Shown here: in pieces, positions 45,527 through 57,557 of the stretch
Layout: each line of letters opens with the position of its first letter
Position numbering within the stretch: position 1 is the stretch's first letter
NCBI GenBank assembly: GCA_037954665.1
Contig: JBBMOL010000200.1
Location: 124,001-188,000 of the forward strand
Reading direction: 5' to 3'
From: Laguncularia racemosa
Taxonomy: Eukaryota > Streptophyta > Magnoliopsida > Myrtales > Combretaceae
Length of the DNA: 64,000 nt
The notes under the pieces: generated by a model
The model's database searches: none
What the model saw: the letters and a program-made list of their open reading frames with translations, nothing else
What the model was told of the DNA's origin: nothing
Position numbers and translations under genes: made by a program

Positions 45527-46964
45527 TAGTTTCAGAAAAGTACTAATGTTAAGGTCTAGTTTGAAAGAATCATCATTTCAACATGGGTTTATAAGTCAGG
45601 AAACCTTGAGAAAAAACTAAAATAGTACTTGCCTCAGGTCCAGCAATTTTTGCTTAGGATAGATAAATTATTTTCATTGATCAAGAGAAGTTTTTAAGGA
45701 AGGTAGGTATATGTTTGGGTTTTTGTATTTGCCCATGGTGTTTTCAAGTATTGTTGGGCTTTTTTATTGTGTATAGGTTTAACTTTTTCTTTTCTTTTCT
45801 TTTTTCTTCTTTTTTCTCTCTCTCTTTTTTTTCTTTTTTTTTTATTTCTTTTGGGCCCAATGGTGATCATCTCTTGTGGGTTATGTGTGGTTTTTTCATA
45901 ATGTAGACTTTTCTTCATCTTAAAAGAAATAAATTATTTATGGCAAAAATTATCCTTGAAGTATTGTGACTAGGGTAAGCACTATTTAGTTAATCCCTTG
46001 TTCTTGATTGATGTCCCTATCTTCCTAATCAACCCATTGTAGGGTGATTCTTGATAAGGTTAAATTTTGGAACTCTTCTTATATAAGCTCAAATGGGGTT
46101 GGCAAAGGATTATTGTGTTTAGAATAGCGAAAATGAATACCTAACATTATTTTGATTAATGTATCAAATTCAAGATAGACCTCCTTTAAGGAATGAGTCC
46201 AAAACCTCACATTAATAATACTCAACTCTCGAGTGTTTAAGGGTTAGTGTTTGGGAAGTGGTTTGCCTCTTGTCATCCTAAACCACTCAAACAAATAAGA
46301 TATCCTTCCATTTTACCATATTTGCCCATATTCACCATGTCTCATGATGTCTTTGGGAGTTATGTGCCCCTATCAACTTGAACAGGCGATTTAGTCTTAG
46401 TTGCTCAAGACTCAGCTATTTAGGATAGTCTTCTATATACCCTCATTGGTAATTGACCCTAGCCACTTTAAAAGTGTGTCTTACAAATTAATTGTCTCTG
46501 TGTCTATTTTATATAACTCCCGATGCAGAGAAAGTTCAAGCGTAACCCTTAGGATTGGAGAGAGTTGGAAGGTTTTATGTTTCAAGGCTAAATCAACATA
46601 TGAGGAGACCTTTTGAAGTGAATGGGGTCTTTCAAGTTAAGAGCAGATTATAGAGGTCTTTGGCTTTATGTTCAAAGTAAGTAACTGTAAGCCTTGGGTT
46701 GAGTTAACCATTTAACGGCAATTTTTAGGACTTTGAAAGGATCTCTTATTGTTAGCAACTCTTCAATTTTCTTATCTTTGTTCTTCTCTTTATTGTTACT
46801 ATTTTTTAGTAAATATGCAAACAAGATGCTCACACTGATGCAAAAGAACCAGCACTTAATTAATGATGTAATAATACTAAAATTTTATTAATATTGCAAA
46901 CTTTAGAGTTCAATGCTTTATTGAAAACATAAGAAAGAAATACTATGATCTAATTTCCTAACTT
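45527..46964 (-). other. E4 interior without recognisable gene
   Basis: Sequence on the right of E3 that belongs to E4. No gag or pol similarity is visible. A pyrimidine-rich run lies at 45780-45850. This is where gag and pol would be expected; their absence shows that E4 is internally deleted. Confidence 0.6.
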
Positions 46965-47510
46965 CTAAGCTTCCTCTTCTTTGGTTAGGTGGGCATTGGA
47001 TCTTTCTTTTTCTTCTCTACATCCATGGCAGCTTCCAGTGTTTTAACCCTTACTTGGGTTTTGCTCAATTGGGCTTCAAGTGCCTTGTTCCTTTGATTAG
47101 ATTCCTTGAATTTATTCTTCCATACATCTTTCTTGCTTTATGTGGCTTTAAGATAGACTTTCATCAACGCCCTTAACTATTCCATGTAAGTTTTCATTTC
47201 CAAGCTTAGGCTGCCTGGTGCAGGCTAAGTATATTCTTCTATAGTTAGTGTGATCTCGTGTGACCCAATAAAGAAAGCCACGAGCTCAATTTGCCAGAAG
47301 TTTAACATGGCCCGAATTAAAGGTAAGTTGACATCCATTTTCACCAGTGAGAGAATGGGCCCTATTTTGCTCTACATAAAGGTCTACTCTTTAAGGCTGT
47401 ATAAGGTGAACCAATGGTCCAGTGCCAATTTAGGATCCAAAGGTTTACAAACCCAAATTTCTTTGTGAAGGAGGCAGTCAATTACAGCACTAGCTATCTA
47501 GCAGGATTAC
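46965..47510 (-). pseudogene. E4 ORF1 remnant with internal deletion
   Basis: The minus strand has the ORF1 N-terminal part (about 47505-47235: DPKLALDHWFTLY-like, then FFIGSHEITLTIEEY-like), homologous to 42945-42690 in E3. Directly after it comes the ORF1 C-terminal part (about 47225-46970), homologous to 41650-41430. About 1 kb found in E3 is missing between them. Stops are present. It was the DUF7745-like extra ORF of E4. Confidence 0.8.
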
Positions 47511-48023
47511 AATAACTAAAAAATTTCTAATTACAAACAAACATCTTACAAAACACAATAAAAATTCTTTTACAAGAGATTGCATCTGAACTCCAAAGGA
47601 AGAAATTACTTCGTTAATCATTTGTTGGTTCACGATTTCATGTATGCAAAGAGGTAGGTTCTAAAGGTTTCCAAGCTCTATAGCCTCCCACATTTTCAAA
47701 GAAATGGACCTTAGGCCATATCGAAGCATTGGGTGGGGTAGCCTAATCGGCCTCATATGGTGAATATTTCACTTCACCCAGAACTTACACAACAGCTCCC
47801 CATCTTAAGGTCCTAAATGGCTTGGGTCTGATCGCATCTAATCATATAATTGCATGCATGAAAACTCAATAGAAATAAATAAATAAAAACTAAACTTTAT
47901 TAAATCCCCGGATCACAAGCAGATACAAACATTAGTGCAAACGATATTTTACAACATAAGAGCTAATTAAAGATATCTAAAAATGATGATTTCATGAGGT
48001 TTAGGTAGTTAGCCCACTGTAGG
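47511..48023 (-). other. E4 5' leader
   Basis: Non-coding; clearly homologous to the E3 leader (for example GGCCATATCGAAGCATTGGG at about 47714). No gene. Confidence 0.75.
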
Positions 48024-48041
48024 TCCCCAGTAGAGTTGTCA
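48024..48041 (-). promoter_or_regulatory. E4 primer-binding site, decayed tRNA-Arg type
   Basis: TCCCCAGTAGAGTTGTCA differs from the E3 site at four positions, and all four are C/T or G/A transitions. It lies 3 bases from the LTR start. Confidence 0.75.
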
Positions 48042-48044
48042 TTC

Positions 48045-49849
48045 TATCGTGTCTAATTTTAAAATTTTATATTACCTCCCTAATTTGATTCATATTAGAT
48101 TCTATGCTCATTCAATATAAATCTTTTACTTGAATTAGGAATTTTATTATTTATTTAGGGTCGCCACCCAACTAGAGTTGGGAAAAATTATTGAATTAGA
48201 ATTAATTGAGCGGATTAATTCTAATTTAAACAACTAGTTGATGAAATCTCCTCTTTTTTATTTTTATAAAAGAAAAAGAAAGAAAAACTAGAGATTCTTG
48301 ACTCGAGGGCTATCATATTAAAACTCTAAAGTTACCACCTTACTCTTCTAAAATTTGAGTTATGTTATGATATCCTTTTTTATATAAAAAAGAAGATATT
48401 AAAAAAATGATATAACAATTACACTAATAATGATTTGGAAAATGAGTTTTTATTCTTTTTAGAGTTACCCCATAAGGGTGCCTACGTATCCGCTATTCAG
48501 GATAAAACATGCCATAGTTCACTTGTATAAAACTTTAGTGGATTAGTTAATTTTAATTATGAAAACAAGTCAAGTTTATATTTATTATCATTTTTATTTT
48601 TTTTAAAGGAAAAATTCTAAACCTAAACTTTTACTTCTCAATTTTGAAAGACTAAAGACCTAAGCCAATTAGAGTGTTTTTATTTCATGAAAATCATTTT
48701 TCTATGTGAGAAAGCATTTTTTTTTTGTATTTTTCATAATAAAGCCATGTTCAAGATAATAAACAATCTTTAGGTTTTCTTTTTAATTTTTCAATTTTTA
48801 TATCTTTATGTTTATAGATTAAGTATTACTAATTATTAAAAAAAAATTTGGAACCTAATCGTTCTTAGGTGATGAGTACACCGCAACACTTAAGGCCTAC
48901 ACAATGGTTCCTCCTATTTATTCGATTTACTAATTTTTCTAAATAAAATTAATTAGGACAGAGTTACTAACCTAATTAATTTCATACTATCATTATTATT
49001 TTTTATTTATGTTCTTTTTTTTTATCAATGAGATGTCAACAAAAATAAACTAATTTCTCTAAATTAATAATAACAAGAATAATAATACTTACCTAGATAC
49101 GGTTTAGTTCGGGTCTAGTGCACGGGTCAAACTCAGGTCAAGTCGGGTGCATGTGCAGCGGCTGGAGTCTTCGTCGACGGCATTCCAGTGGTTAGGGTTA
49201 GTTTGAAACTATCATTGGAGCTCGTAGATTTGTGGGTTTAGAAATAGTAGTGGCACCGAACACAACCATAAGCTCTCTCCTGTCATTCTCGTGGTCGATG
49301 TTTATGTGGAAGATGTCACCAAAAGCTAGATCAAGCGATTCGACCATGGAGGTTTAGAGAGAGAAAGTGGGCGTGGAGTTTTATTTTTTGTAACCAAAGA
49401 TGAGATTTTCCTCCCTCTTTGTATTATGAGGCTGAGTTTTATTTATTGACTCATTAAATCAATCCTAATAAGCCTCCATTTTGATTCGAACCCGATTTAA
49501 ATGAGAAGGAATAACCACTGATTTAACATATTTAGATTTGTTGTTATATAAATCCTTAAGATACACCTAAATCCATTAGTTTGTTAAAAAAAATAGATTT
49601 TTTTTATCTAAATCTTTATATAAATCCTTTGGATACACCTAAATCCATTAGTTTGTTATAAAAAGTCAAATAAGAACTTTTTTTTCTTACGTTTTCTACT
49701 TTTTTTTCTTTATAATAATACTTGTTATGATTATTTTTATTTTTATTAATTCATAAATCAAGCCTTTTATTACTATTATTTTTTATCATTTTTGTTTATT
49801 TATTTATTATAAAAAAAATCTAAATAGGGGCAAAAATAAAGTGTCTACA
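48045..49849 (-). repeat. E4 5' LTR
   Basis: It begins TATCGTGTCTAATTTT (a changed TG start) and ends AGTGTCTACA. It retains about 650 bp absent from the left LTR. The TATA box is lost: the minus strand reads CAATAAATAAAA at the place where the left LTR has CTATAAATAG. Confidence 0.9.
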
Positions 49850-52035
49850 GACATGAACTTGAGCAATTTATCTATGTGGAAGATTACGACCTCCACAACT
49901 TCACAAATGAGCATTTAGAGAGGGCAACAAGGAGAAAGTGGAAGAGGATGTCTAGGCAATGTCAAAGAAAGAAGTATCAAGCCACATATATAGCAAAGCC
50001 ACCTCTAGTGGTAAGCTATCCACATCACTTAGATCTAACATTTTTATAAAACAATTTCATAAAATTGGAGGGGATGATAAGATTACTCATGCATATTATA
50101 ACTATTGTCAATCAAGTTATGCATAGAAGAATGGGATTGCTACAGAACATTAAACAAGCACATGCGATCAAAGCACCCAATGGAATTTGGCATAGATAAG
50201 GTGTAGCAACAAATATCTTAGCTTAGTGGTTTGCAATTGTCAAGCTTATTTCGATATTCTACTAAGAGGCAAAAAATTGCTCTGGTAGAACACTTAACCA
50301 AATGTCACCCATTATGAAATCATGTATCTTCTACTCACTACTTAGAATATGAATGGAAAACTCTAAATCCAAGCTCACAAAGGTTCGAGCCGAAAACTAT
50401 GCAACAAACCACTATGAAACTCTATCATACTGGTAAGCATGAATTAACTGCAATATTTAATTCTCTTGATATGTAAGTTTCCATTTATGTGAACATATAG
50501 ACCAATTCGTAGAAGAATGATTCTTATATGGGAATTACATATCATTGGATAGATGATACATGGCAAATACAACAATAACTAATAGCTCTTATGATTTTTA
50601 ACGAACGCTATACATCGTAAAATATTTTTTATACAATAAGTATTATTTTAGGTGAAAATTCAATGATTAAAAAAAAAAAAAGATATTTTCAATCGATTTT
50701 GATAATACAGCTACAAACATCGCATCCATTAATGAACTTGAAGTATTATGCAGCCGGGTCTTTTTCCACATATGATGTATTTGCCATATTTTAAATCTTT
50801 GTGTTAAAGATAATAAAAATTGTTTAAATTTTAATATGTCCCCCATAAGACAAGTAGTTACCTTTTTTAATTGATCACTCATCTATAAATAAAGTATTGA
50901 GAAAATTTGGTATTGACAACATAATGCGACCTAAAAAATTTAGAAAAAAAAAACATTAAGCATAGGTAAAATTTGACGTATCAACTGCTGTAAAGTACAG
51001 TCCCCTATAAAAATGCATTGTATTCTTTCATTATGATGAACGTCCCAAACATTCCATTGCACTCTAACAATTGGAATGTATGCACTAGAATACCAAATGT
51101 ATTTAAAGTTTTTCATGAGTATACTCTATCAAGTATACTAAGTTCATATTCACTTTTTTCCTAATGAATGCTATAAAAGTACTATCCGTGCTGCTTTAAA
51201 CCTGAAATGACCTATTTTTTCAAATAGCTATTAATAAAATGGTTGCAAAATAGTTGCAATATTATAAGCACATTCCTATAATTTATCTTATTATTTTTAT
51301 TTTAGATTTGCATTATAAGAAATACTTATTTTTAGAATATCTCAATCTTTATTATTAAATTATTGACACATTTTTTGACACATAAGACACCAATGCCGTT
51401 ACTGCAACACAAGAATTACGATGAGCGATCAGCACAAGAATTACCATGAGCGATCAGCACAAGAATTACGATGAGCGATCTAAGTAATAGAAGACTTATT
51501 TTCCAACTTTTTCATTACATATGATGGTCAAGTTCCTACTACTCCTTCATCATCCCCTACCTCACATGGTTCCATGTATCGTCATACCCTCTTTACATAA
51601 AGAATGATGGTACAAAGGTTGAAGTAGCACCACACCGATTCAAGTGAGTACAGAGAACTTGGCTACTATGTCAACATTAACTTTGAATTTGGTGGCAATA
51701 GTATCATAGACTTTAATATCTTGGACTATTGGGAAAGGCATAAAATTACTTTTCTGATTCTCTCTCAAATGGTTCACTAAGTTTTAATTGCTCTTATATC
51801 AATAGTAGTTGTTGAACAAGTGTTAAGCATTGTAAGCCTTATCCTAACACAATGGCAATCAACCCTATGTATGTTAATGTTGAGGTACTGGCTTATGTGA
51901 AGGATTAGTCCAAGACAAGAAGTAGAACACAAGAAGCATACAAGATGTCTAATAAAATAAATAAATATTTCAACGACTTCGTCCCATCGAGAGAAAGCTC
52001 CACTAACTTTACTCCAGATCTCACGCAATATGCAA
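49850..52035 (+). pseudogene. hAT-A transposase remnant
   Basis: The transposase would cut and rejoin hAT ends. The remains are in order. A BED zinc finger lies at about 50083-50195: NYCQSSYA, then in another frame RTLNKHMRSKHP; one Cys is replaced by Tyr. The catalytic-core beginning is YMGITYHWIDDTWQIQQ at about 50526-50580, and DFDNTATNIASINELEVLC at 50694-50750 holds a core Asp. The C-terminal dimerisation domain lies at about 51715-51920 (FNILDYWERHKITFLILSQM, then a region resembling the SEQAFS box). There are many stops and frameshifts. The first codons lie before E4, at 14610-14633. Confidence 0.85.
51407..51480 (+). repeat. 25-bp tandem triplication inside hAT-A
   Basis: CACAAGAATTACGATGAGCG is the core of a 25-bp unit repeated three times head to tail, the middle copy with one change (ACCATG). 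hAT-B has only one corresponding copy, so the expansion happened in hAT-A. Confidence 0.85.
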
Positions 52036-52545
52036 CAAGTTGAATAATATTTATTTTCATTATGCATTTATAGTATAAGTAAAATTAATTTCTAAGGATA
52101 GTAGTGTTATCTTATTTCTTTTTTGTAGTATGTTAGAGATAATTTGTAAATGGAGTAATATTTCTTTATTTATTTTTTTATTTACTTGTAGGGTTTAAAT
52201 ATTGTGTATAAGAGGTAAGGTTAAATATCCTTCTCTTTTTATGTAATATTTTTAATTAATCAATAAAATGTAAAGTTGACATCTCTCCTCCCCTTTCCTA
52301 GTGTACGAGATTTACTGCTAATTAATAAAGTAAACATCATTTTTTGTCTTAAAAAATTGTGGATTACTTTTTTACGTGAAGAAAAATTAGAAGAAAAAAA
52401 GTTTAAAAAATGCAAAAAATTATAAATGAATAAAAAAAATAGAAAAAATAAACAAGGAACAATCCATGAGCCTAAACCAACCTATGAACCAGTTCAATGC
52501 TTCCTAACCCATAGGCCAGGGTCCCTTTTCTCTTGTCTAAGTCTA

Positions 52546-54015
52546 TCCCCAATACACATGTAGCATATATAAATAGATATATTTACGCTTTCATTTTATG
52601 ATCACTGTTCTTTTTAATTTTTATCTGTATATTAGTTACTGTTCAACCATCATATAATTCTTTTTTTCAATAATTATAATAGAGAAAGGAGTTTAAAGAA
52701 CAGTGTTTAGACTACTGAAGCTTGCTAACCATATGCTGGATGGGATAGATATTAGTATACTATATTAAGGTAGCGGAAAGGACACGTTATTTACTTTCCA
52801 ATAAATAGAAGAAGAAGAAAAAAAATCTTTGGAAGGGTAAAGAGTACGTAGCTTTGGTGGAATGGGGACTTGTACGGTTTGACTGAGTTTGGTTTTGGGT
52901 GGTGGAGGTTGGGAGAGTCTAAATTTTCGAGATTTCTCAGAAAAGGAATAGGAGTAGGGAATTTTCAACAGTCAACACTGCGGCATACTGATTGATTTAC
53001 TTGTGTTGTACAGTAGTGGAGATGACTTGACTTTTCAATCCCCATGCAACGCCAGCGCCAATTATGCCGTTCACACTTGTAATTATCGGCCCCACGTTGG
53101 AAAGATTTCGATGTAGCCGGACCCCACTAGTTTATAATTTCAGGATCTGGTGAAATAAATTCATTAATTACCCACAATTTGATTTCGATTTCTAAAATGA
53201 TTCTCAACGCCCATCTCATATCAGTCAAATGCTATCATCACCTTTTGTGTAAAGTAATTACAATATGAAAGAACAAGTGAAAAGAAACTTCTACACCAAT
53301 TTTATATTTTTATCCCTCTATTTGCTTGCTACCATGTATTGTATGCGATGTAAAACTGATATATATCACACAAAATATGATTATTTTGAACACAAAAAAA
53401 AAATAGTAGATTGCATTGATAGCCTCAAAACGTATTGATCTAATAAGAAATCCTTTAAAAAAAAAAACAACATGGCAAGCCCTACTAGAATTATTGGTAA
53501 AATTCAAGTAGTATATTTAAATGATAGTTTAACTAATAGAACAGACCCTACAAGTCTAATTGAAAATATAATGTTAAGTTTCTATTTTAATTTGATATGT
53601 CTTTTCCATACTTTCTAAAAGGTATTAATATAATTTACCTCCTTAGTATATATTTTTTTTTTTTGGTGATTATAACCATCCAAATGTCACCTATGCTCCA
53701 ATGTGGATTGCAATTGGTTTATGTATGTGTTGATAGGCCTTTCAATCATGAAGGTAACTTGGCCAACCCTAATAATGCTCAAATATAATAAGAGTTTAGT
53801 TGAGTCTCATAAAGATCAATTGAATCTGTCATACCATAGACATTTGCAAGTTTCTCTTTTGTTTTGCTTTCATTTTTCGTGTCTAAAATATCTCTTACTT
53901 TAGCTATAGATATGTCTAAGTGATTTTACTTGAGAGGGTCTCCTTTTTACAACTTTAAAGAAATATTCTAAACATCTAATTTATTGTGTTTTGCTTAATT
54001 CAAATTTCATATATT
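52546..54015. other. Spacer between the two hAT transposons
   Basis: No recognised gene. The least AT-rich part is 52830-53130, where a short minus-strand open stretch (52968-52765) has a proline-rich PPPPKTKLSQ sequence but no family resemblance. I cannot support a gene. Confidence 0.5.
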
Positions 54016-57000
54016 TTGACATGTACCCTCATAAACACGGGATAAGGCCTAACTTGGCATAGTGAACCAAGATTAACCTAGGGTAAGAAGGGCTAAGCTG
54101 GTTCACATGAATCAGTGGCCCATGAATTGGCCCTTCTCTAATTTTTTTCCCTTTCATTTTAAAATCCATCTACAATTTTTTTTAGATTTTTTTTTTTTAC
54201 TTTTTTCTTTCTAAATTTTCTTCACGTGAAAAATTAATCTACCATTTTTAAGGACAATTAATGATATTTTCTTTATTAATTGGTGGCAAACCTTGTACCC
54301 AAGGGGGGATGCTAGTCCTAAATTTTATTATTTAATTAAAAACACTACAAAAAAAGAGCAAGACATTTTACCTTATTTTTTATACATAATTTTTAGACCC
54401 TACAAGTAAATAATAAAAATAAATAAATGAGTATTACTCCCCTTATAAATTATCTCTAACCTATCACAAAAAATAAATAAGACAATAATACTATCCTTAC
54501 AAATTAATTTTTCTTACACTACAATTGCATAACGAACATAGATATTATTTAACCTGTTGTATTTTGCACGAGATCTAGAGTTAAGCCAGTGGAGCTTCTG
54601 CCCGAAGGGACAAAATCACTAAAATATTTGTCTTTTTCACTAGACGTCATGTACAATTCTTATGCTCTACTTCTTGCCTTAAACTGATCATCCACACAAA
54701 CCAACACCTCAACGTTAACAAGCGACAGTCTCGATCACTATTGTACTAGGACAAGGTTGCAATGCTAAAAGCTTATACAATTACTATTGTTGATGCAAAA
54801 GTAATAAGAACTCAGTGAGCCATTTGAGAAAAAATCAAATAAGTCTTCCTATGTCTCCTCCACCAATCTAAGATATTGAAGTCCATAATATTACTATCAC
54901 CAAATTCAAAGTTCATGTTGAAATAGTAGTCAAGTTCCGTATACTCACTCAAATCGGTGTGATACTACTTCAACCCTTGTACCATCATTCATTGTGCAAG
55001 GAAGGTATGACCATATGTAGCACCATGTGAACCAGGGGACAGTAAGGAAGTAATAGGAATTTGACCACAAAAAGTTAGAAAATAAGTCTTTTATTACTTA
55101 GATCGTTTGTAATAATTATTGTGCCGCAATAATGATATAGGTATCTTGTATATTAGAAAATGTGTCAACAATTTAATAATACATATTGAAATATTCTAAA
55201 AACATATCTTTCTTATAATGTAGATCTAAAATAGAAACAATAAGATAAATGGCAGTAATTTTTCTATAATATATTAACCACTTAGCAATTATTTCAATAA
55301 CAGCTACCTAAAGAAATGGGCTATTTTCGGCTTCAAGCAACACTAATGGTATGTTTATGGCATTTATTGGGAAAAAGTAAATACTAACCTTGTACACTTG
55401 AGAAAAGATTAAAGTACACTCGTGGAAAATTCTAAACACATTTAGTATTCTGGTGCATACATCTCAATCATTAGGGTGTAGTAGATTGTTTGGACATTCA
55501 TCGTAACCAAAAAAAAAAAAAAAAAACACAACACAACACATCTTTATAGGGGACTACACTTTACAAAAGTTAATAAGCTGAATTCCACATATGCTTAATT
55601 TCTTTTCTAAACTTTTTGGGTTGCACTTCGTTATCAATGAAAAAATTTCTCTATACCTTATTTACAGATGAATGATCAATTAAAAAGGTAACTACTTGTT
55701 TTATAGGGGATATCTTAAAATCTAAATAATTCAAACCATCTTTAACGTAAAAATTTAAAATATAGTAGGTATATCATATGTGGAAAAAGTCTCACTTAGG
55801 ATGAGTTGGCATAACACTTTAAGTTCATTAATAGATGTGATGTTTGCGACCACATTGTCAAAACTAATTGCAAATATAGCTTTCGTCAATAAGTATTCAA
55901 CTAAAATAGTACTTATTATACAAAAAATATTTTGCATTATATGGCGTTTGTTAAAAGTCTTAAGAGCTATTAGTCTTTTCTATATTTGTTATATATCATA
56001 TATCCAATGACATGTAATTCTCATACAGGTATCATCTTGCTATAGATTGGTCCATATGTCTACACAAATAGAAAATTGCATATCAAGAAAATTAAATTTA
56101 GCAGTTAATTCATGTTTACCAATATGATAAAGTTTCACAATAGTTTATTGCATAGTTTTCAACTCATACTTTTGTGAGCTTGCATTCAAAGCTTTTCGTA
56201 TGTATTCCAAGCAATGATCAGAAGATACATAACTCCATGATAGGTGACATTTAGCTAAGTATTTTGTTAAGGCAATTGTTTGCCTCTCAGTAGAATACTG
56301 AAATAGGCTTGATGACTGTAAACCACCAAGCTAGGATATTTGTTATTGCGATTTACCTATATCGAATTTCGTTAGGTGCTTTGATCACATGTGTATGCTC
56401 AAAGTGTCATAGCCCTCCCCCTTCTTCTATGCATAACTTGACTGACGATAGTTGCAATACACACAAATATTCTCATCTTCCCCTACAATTTTACAAAAAT
56501 GCTCAATAGAAATGTCAGATCTAAGTGGTATGGATGACTTACCACTGTTGGCACTTCCTGGACATCCTCTTCTACCTCCTTCTTATTAACCTCTTGCAAT
56601 AATGGTTCACTTTATCCATTGGAAGTCATGTGCTCAAATCATGGGGGGAGGCATCATTAAATTCTCCAAATACTCTTTGGTGAAGTGCAAATCATAATCT
56701 TCCATGTCAAAAAATTGCTAAGGTTTACGTCAAATAGATTTTCCATTGTCACCTTTTCTAGAACCCCCTTCTTACTAGAAAATGGATCACGGAAGAAACT
56801 TACCTTTTTTTTTATTAGTATAAATAGAAAACACTGATATGAAAAAATTGTAATTTGATACTAAAAAAAAAAAAATACACTCAATGAAAGACAATTATAT
56901 GTAGGCAGCAAAAATAAATTAGATAACAAAACTACTTACAAGCTAAACAAATTAAAGAATATGAAAGCACAAAAAGGAGCTAAGTAAAGAGTTGAGGAGA

Positions 57001-57557
57001 TGGGAGCACAAAAATGAAGTAAGTATAGAAGAGAATTGCTAGTTTTTTCTTTTTTTTCATTGCATGGAGAACTTAATGAATACACAGACAAAATATATAT
57101 AGCCTTCTCGCAAATGTTAAAAATTTTCTAAACATTTAAAATTTTCTCTTGCCTCACAATATTCAAATTTAAATTTCTTTTACACATAATGTTGCCAAAG
57201 GTTGTAAGTCTACTACTTACAAAATTCTGAACCATCCCATTTCGTTTTTTGAAAATTACTGAAGTTAAATTTGAAAACTTTTTATGCATGCATTTGATAA
57301 AGGCTACAATCATAGTTTCTACTTGCTTTTACCTACATTGAAATGAGGAATCCTACCTTGCAAGACTTTTCTCAGCTAGTTTTATCTCTTTTGTTTTTTT
57401 GTTTTGTTATGTTTTGTCCTTTTTTTTTTTTTTACTAGTGGTTTATCCGAGTTACAACCCAACCTAAATGAACCGTCAGTTAAGTCGAATTGGTTCAGGT
57501 CGGCAGTTCGATCCAGCCTATTTCCATATCTATACCCGCAATATGGTCGCTACTATA
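54016..57557 (-). mobile_element. hAT-B transposon
   Basis: A second member of the hAT-A family in the opposite orientation, about 3.5 kb and without nested insertions. Coding remains run from about 56770 to 54550. Subterminal GGTTC-rich blocks lie at both ends (57430-57530 and 54040-54125). Ends are approximate. It preserves the sequence that was the target of E4 in hAT-A. Confidence 0.8.
54545..56775 (-). pseudogene. hAT-B transposase remnant
   Basis: In order on the minus strand: a start region MENLFDVNLSNF near 56752; a BED zinc finger around 56440-56390 with one zinc ligand altered (NYRQSSYA for NYCQSSYA); then CHWIYDI-like core sequence near 56005. An open stretch with SFDNVVANITSINELKVLC, the hAT core Asp region, lies at 55937-55755. 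The dimerisation domain is at about 54900-54650: FNILDWWRRHRKTYL near 54885, AFSIATLS near 54760 and RLSLLTLRCWF near 54720. Multiple stops and frameshifts; non-functional. Confidence 0.85.

Larger units (their letters stand above)
14634..49849 (-). mobile_element. E4: decayed Tat/Ogre-like LTR retrotransposon, host of E2 and E3
   Basis: LTRs at 14634-15733 and 48045-49849 share start, end and much of the interior. Flanking 5-bp sequences GACGT (14629-14633) and GACAT (49850-49854) are a 4/5 target-site duplication, and hAT-B still has the unduplicated GACGT at 56727-56731. After removing E2 and E3 only about 7.3 kb belongs to E4. It retains a 3' repeat region, a shortened ORF1 remnant, a leader and a primer-binding site. 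No gag or pol is recognisable, so it is internally deleted or was non-autonomous when it inserted. The leader, ORF1 and 3' repeats are clearly related to E3. Confidence 0.9.
49850..52545 (+). mobile_element. hAT-A transposon, right part
   Basis: Continues hAT-A after E4. It carries most of the transposase remnant, then an AT-rich 3' part and a GGTTC/GAACC subterminal block near 52480-52500. The end is placed near 52505-52545 from comparison with hAT-B; terminal inverted repeats and the 8-bp duplication are not resolved. Confidence 0.75.

Noticed and set aside
45780..45850. Regulatory pyrimidine tract
   Set aside because: Long T/C run in a decayed element interior; nothing links it to a gene.
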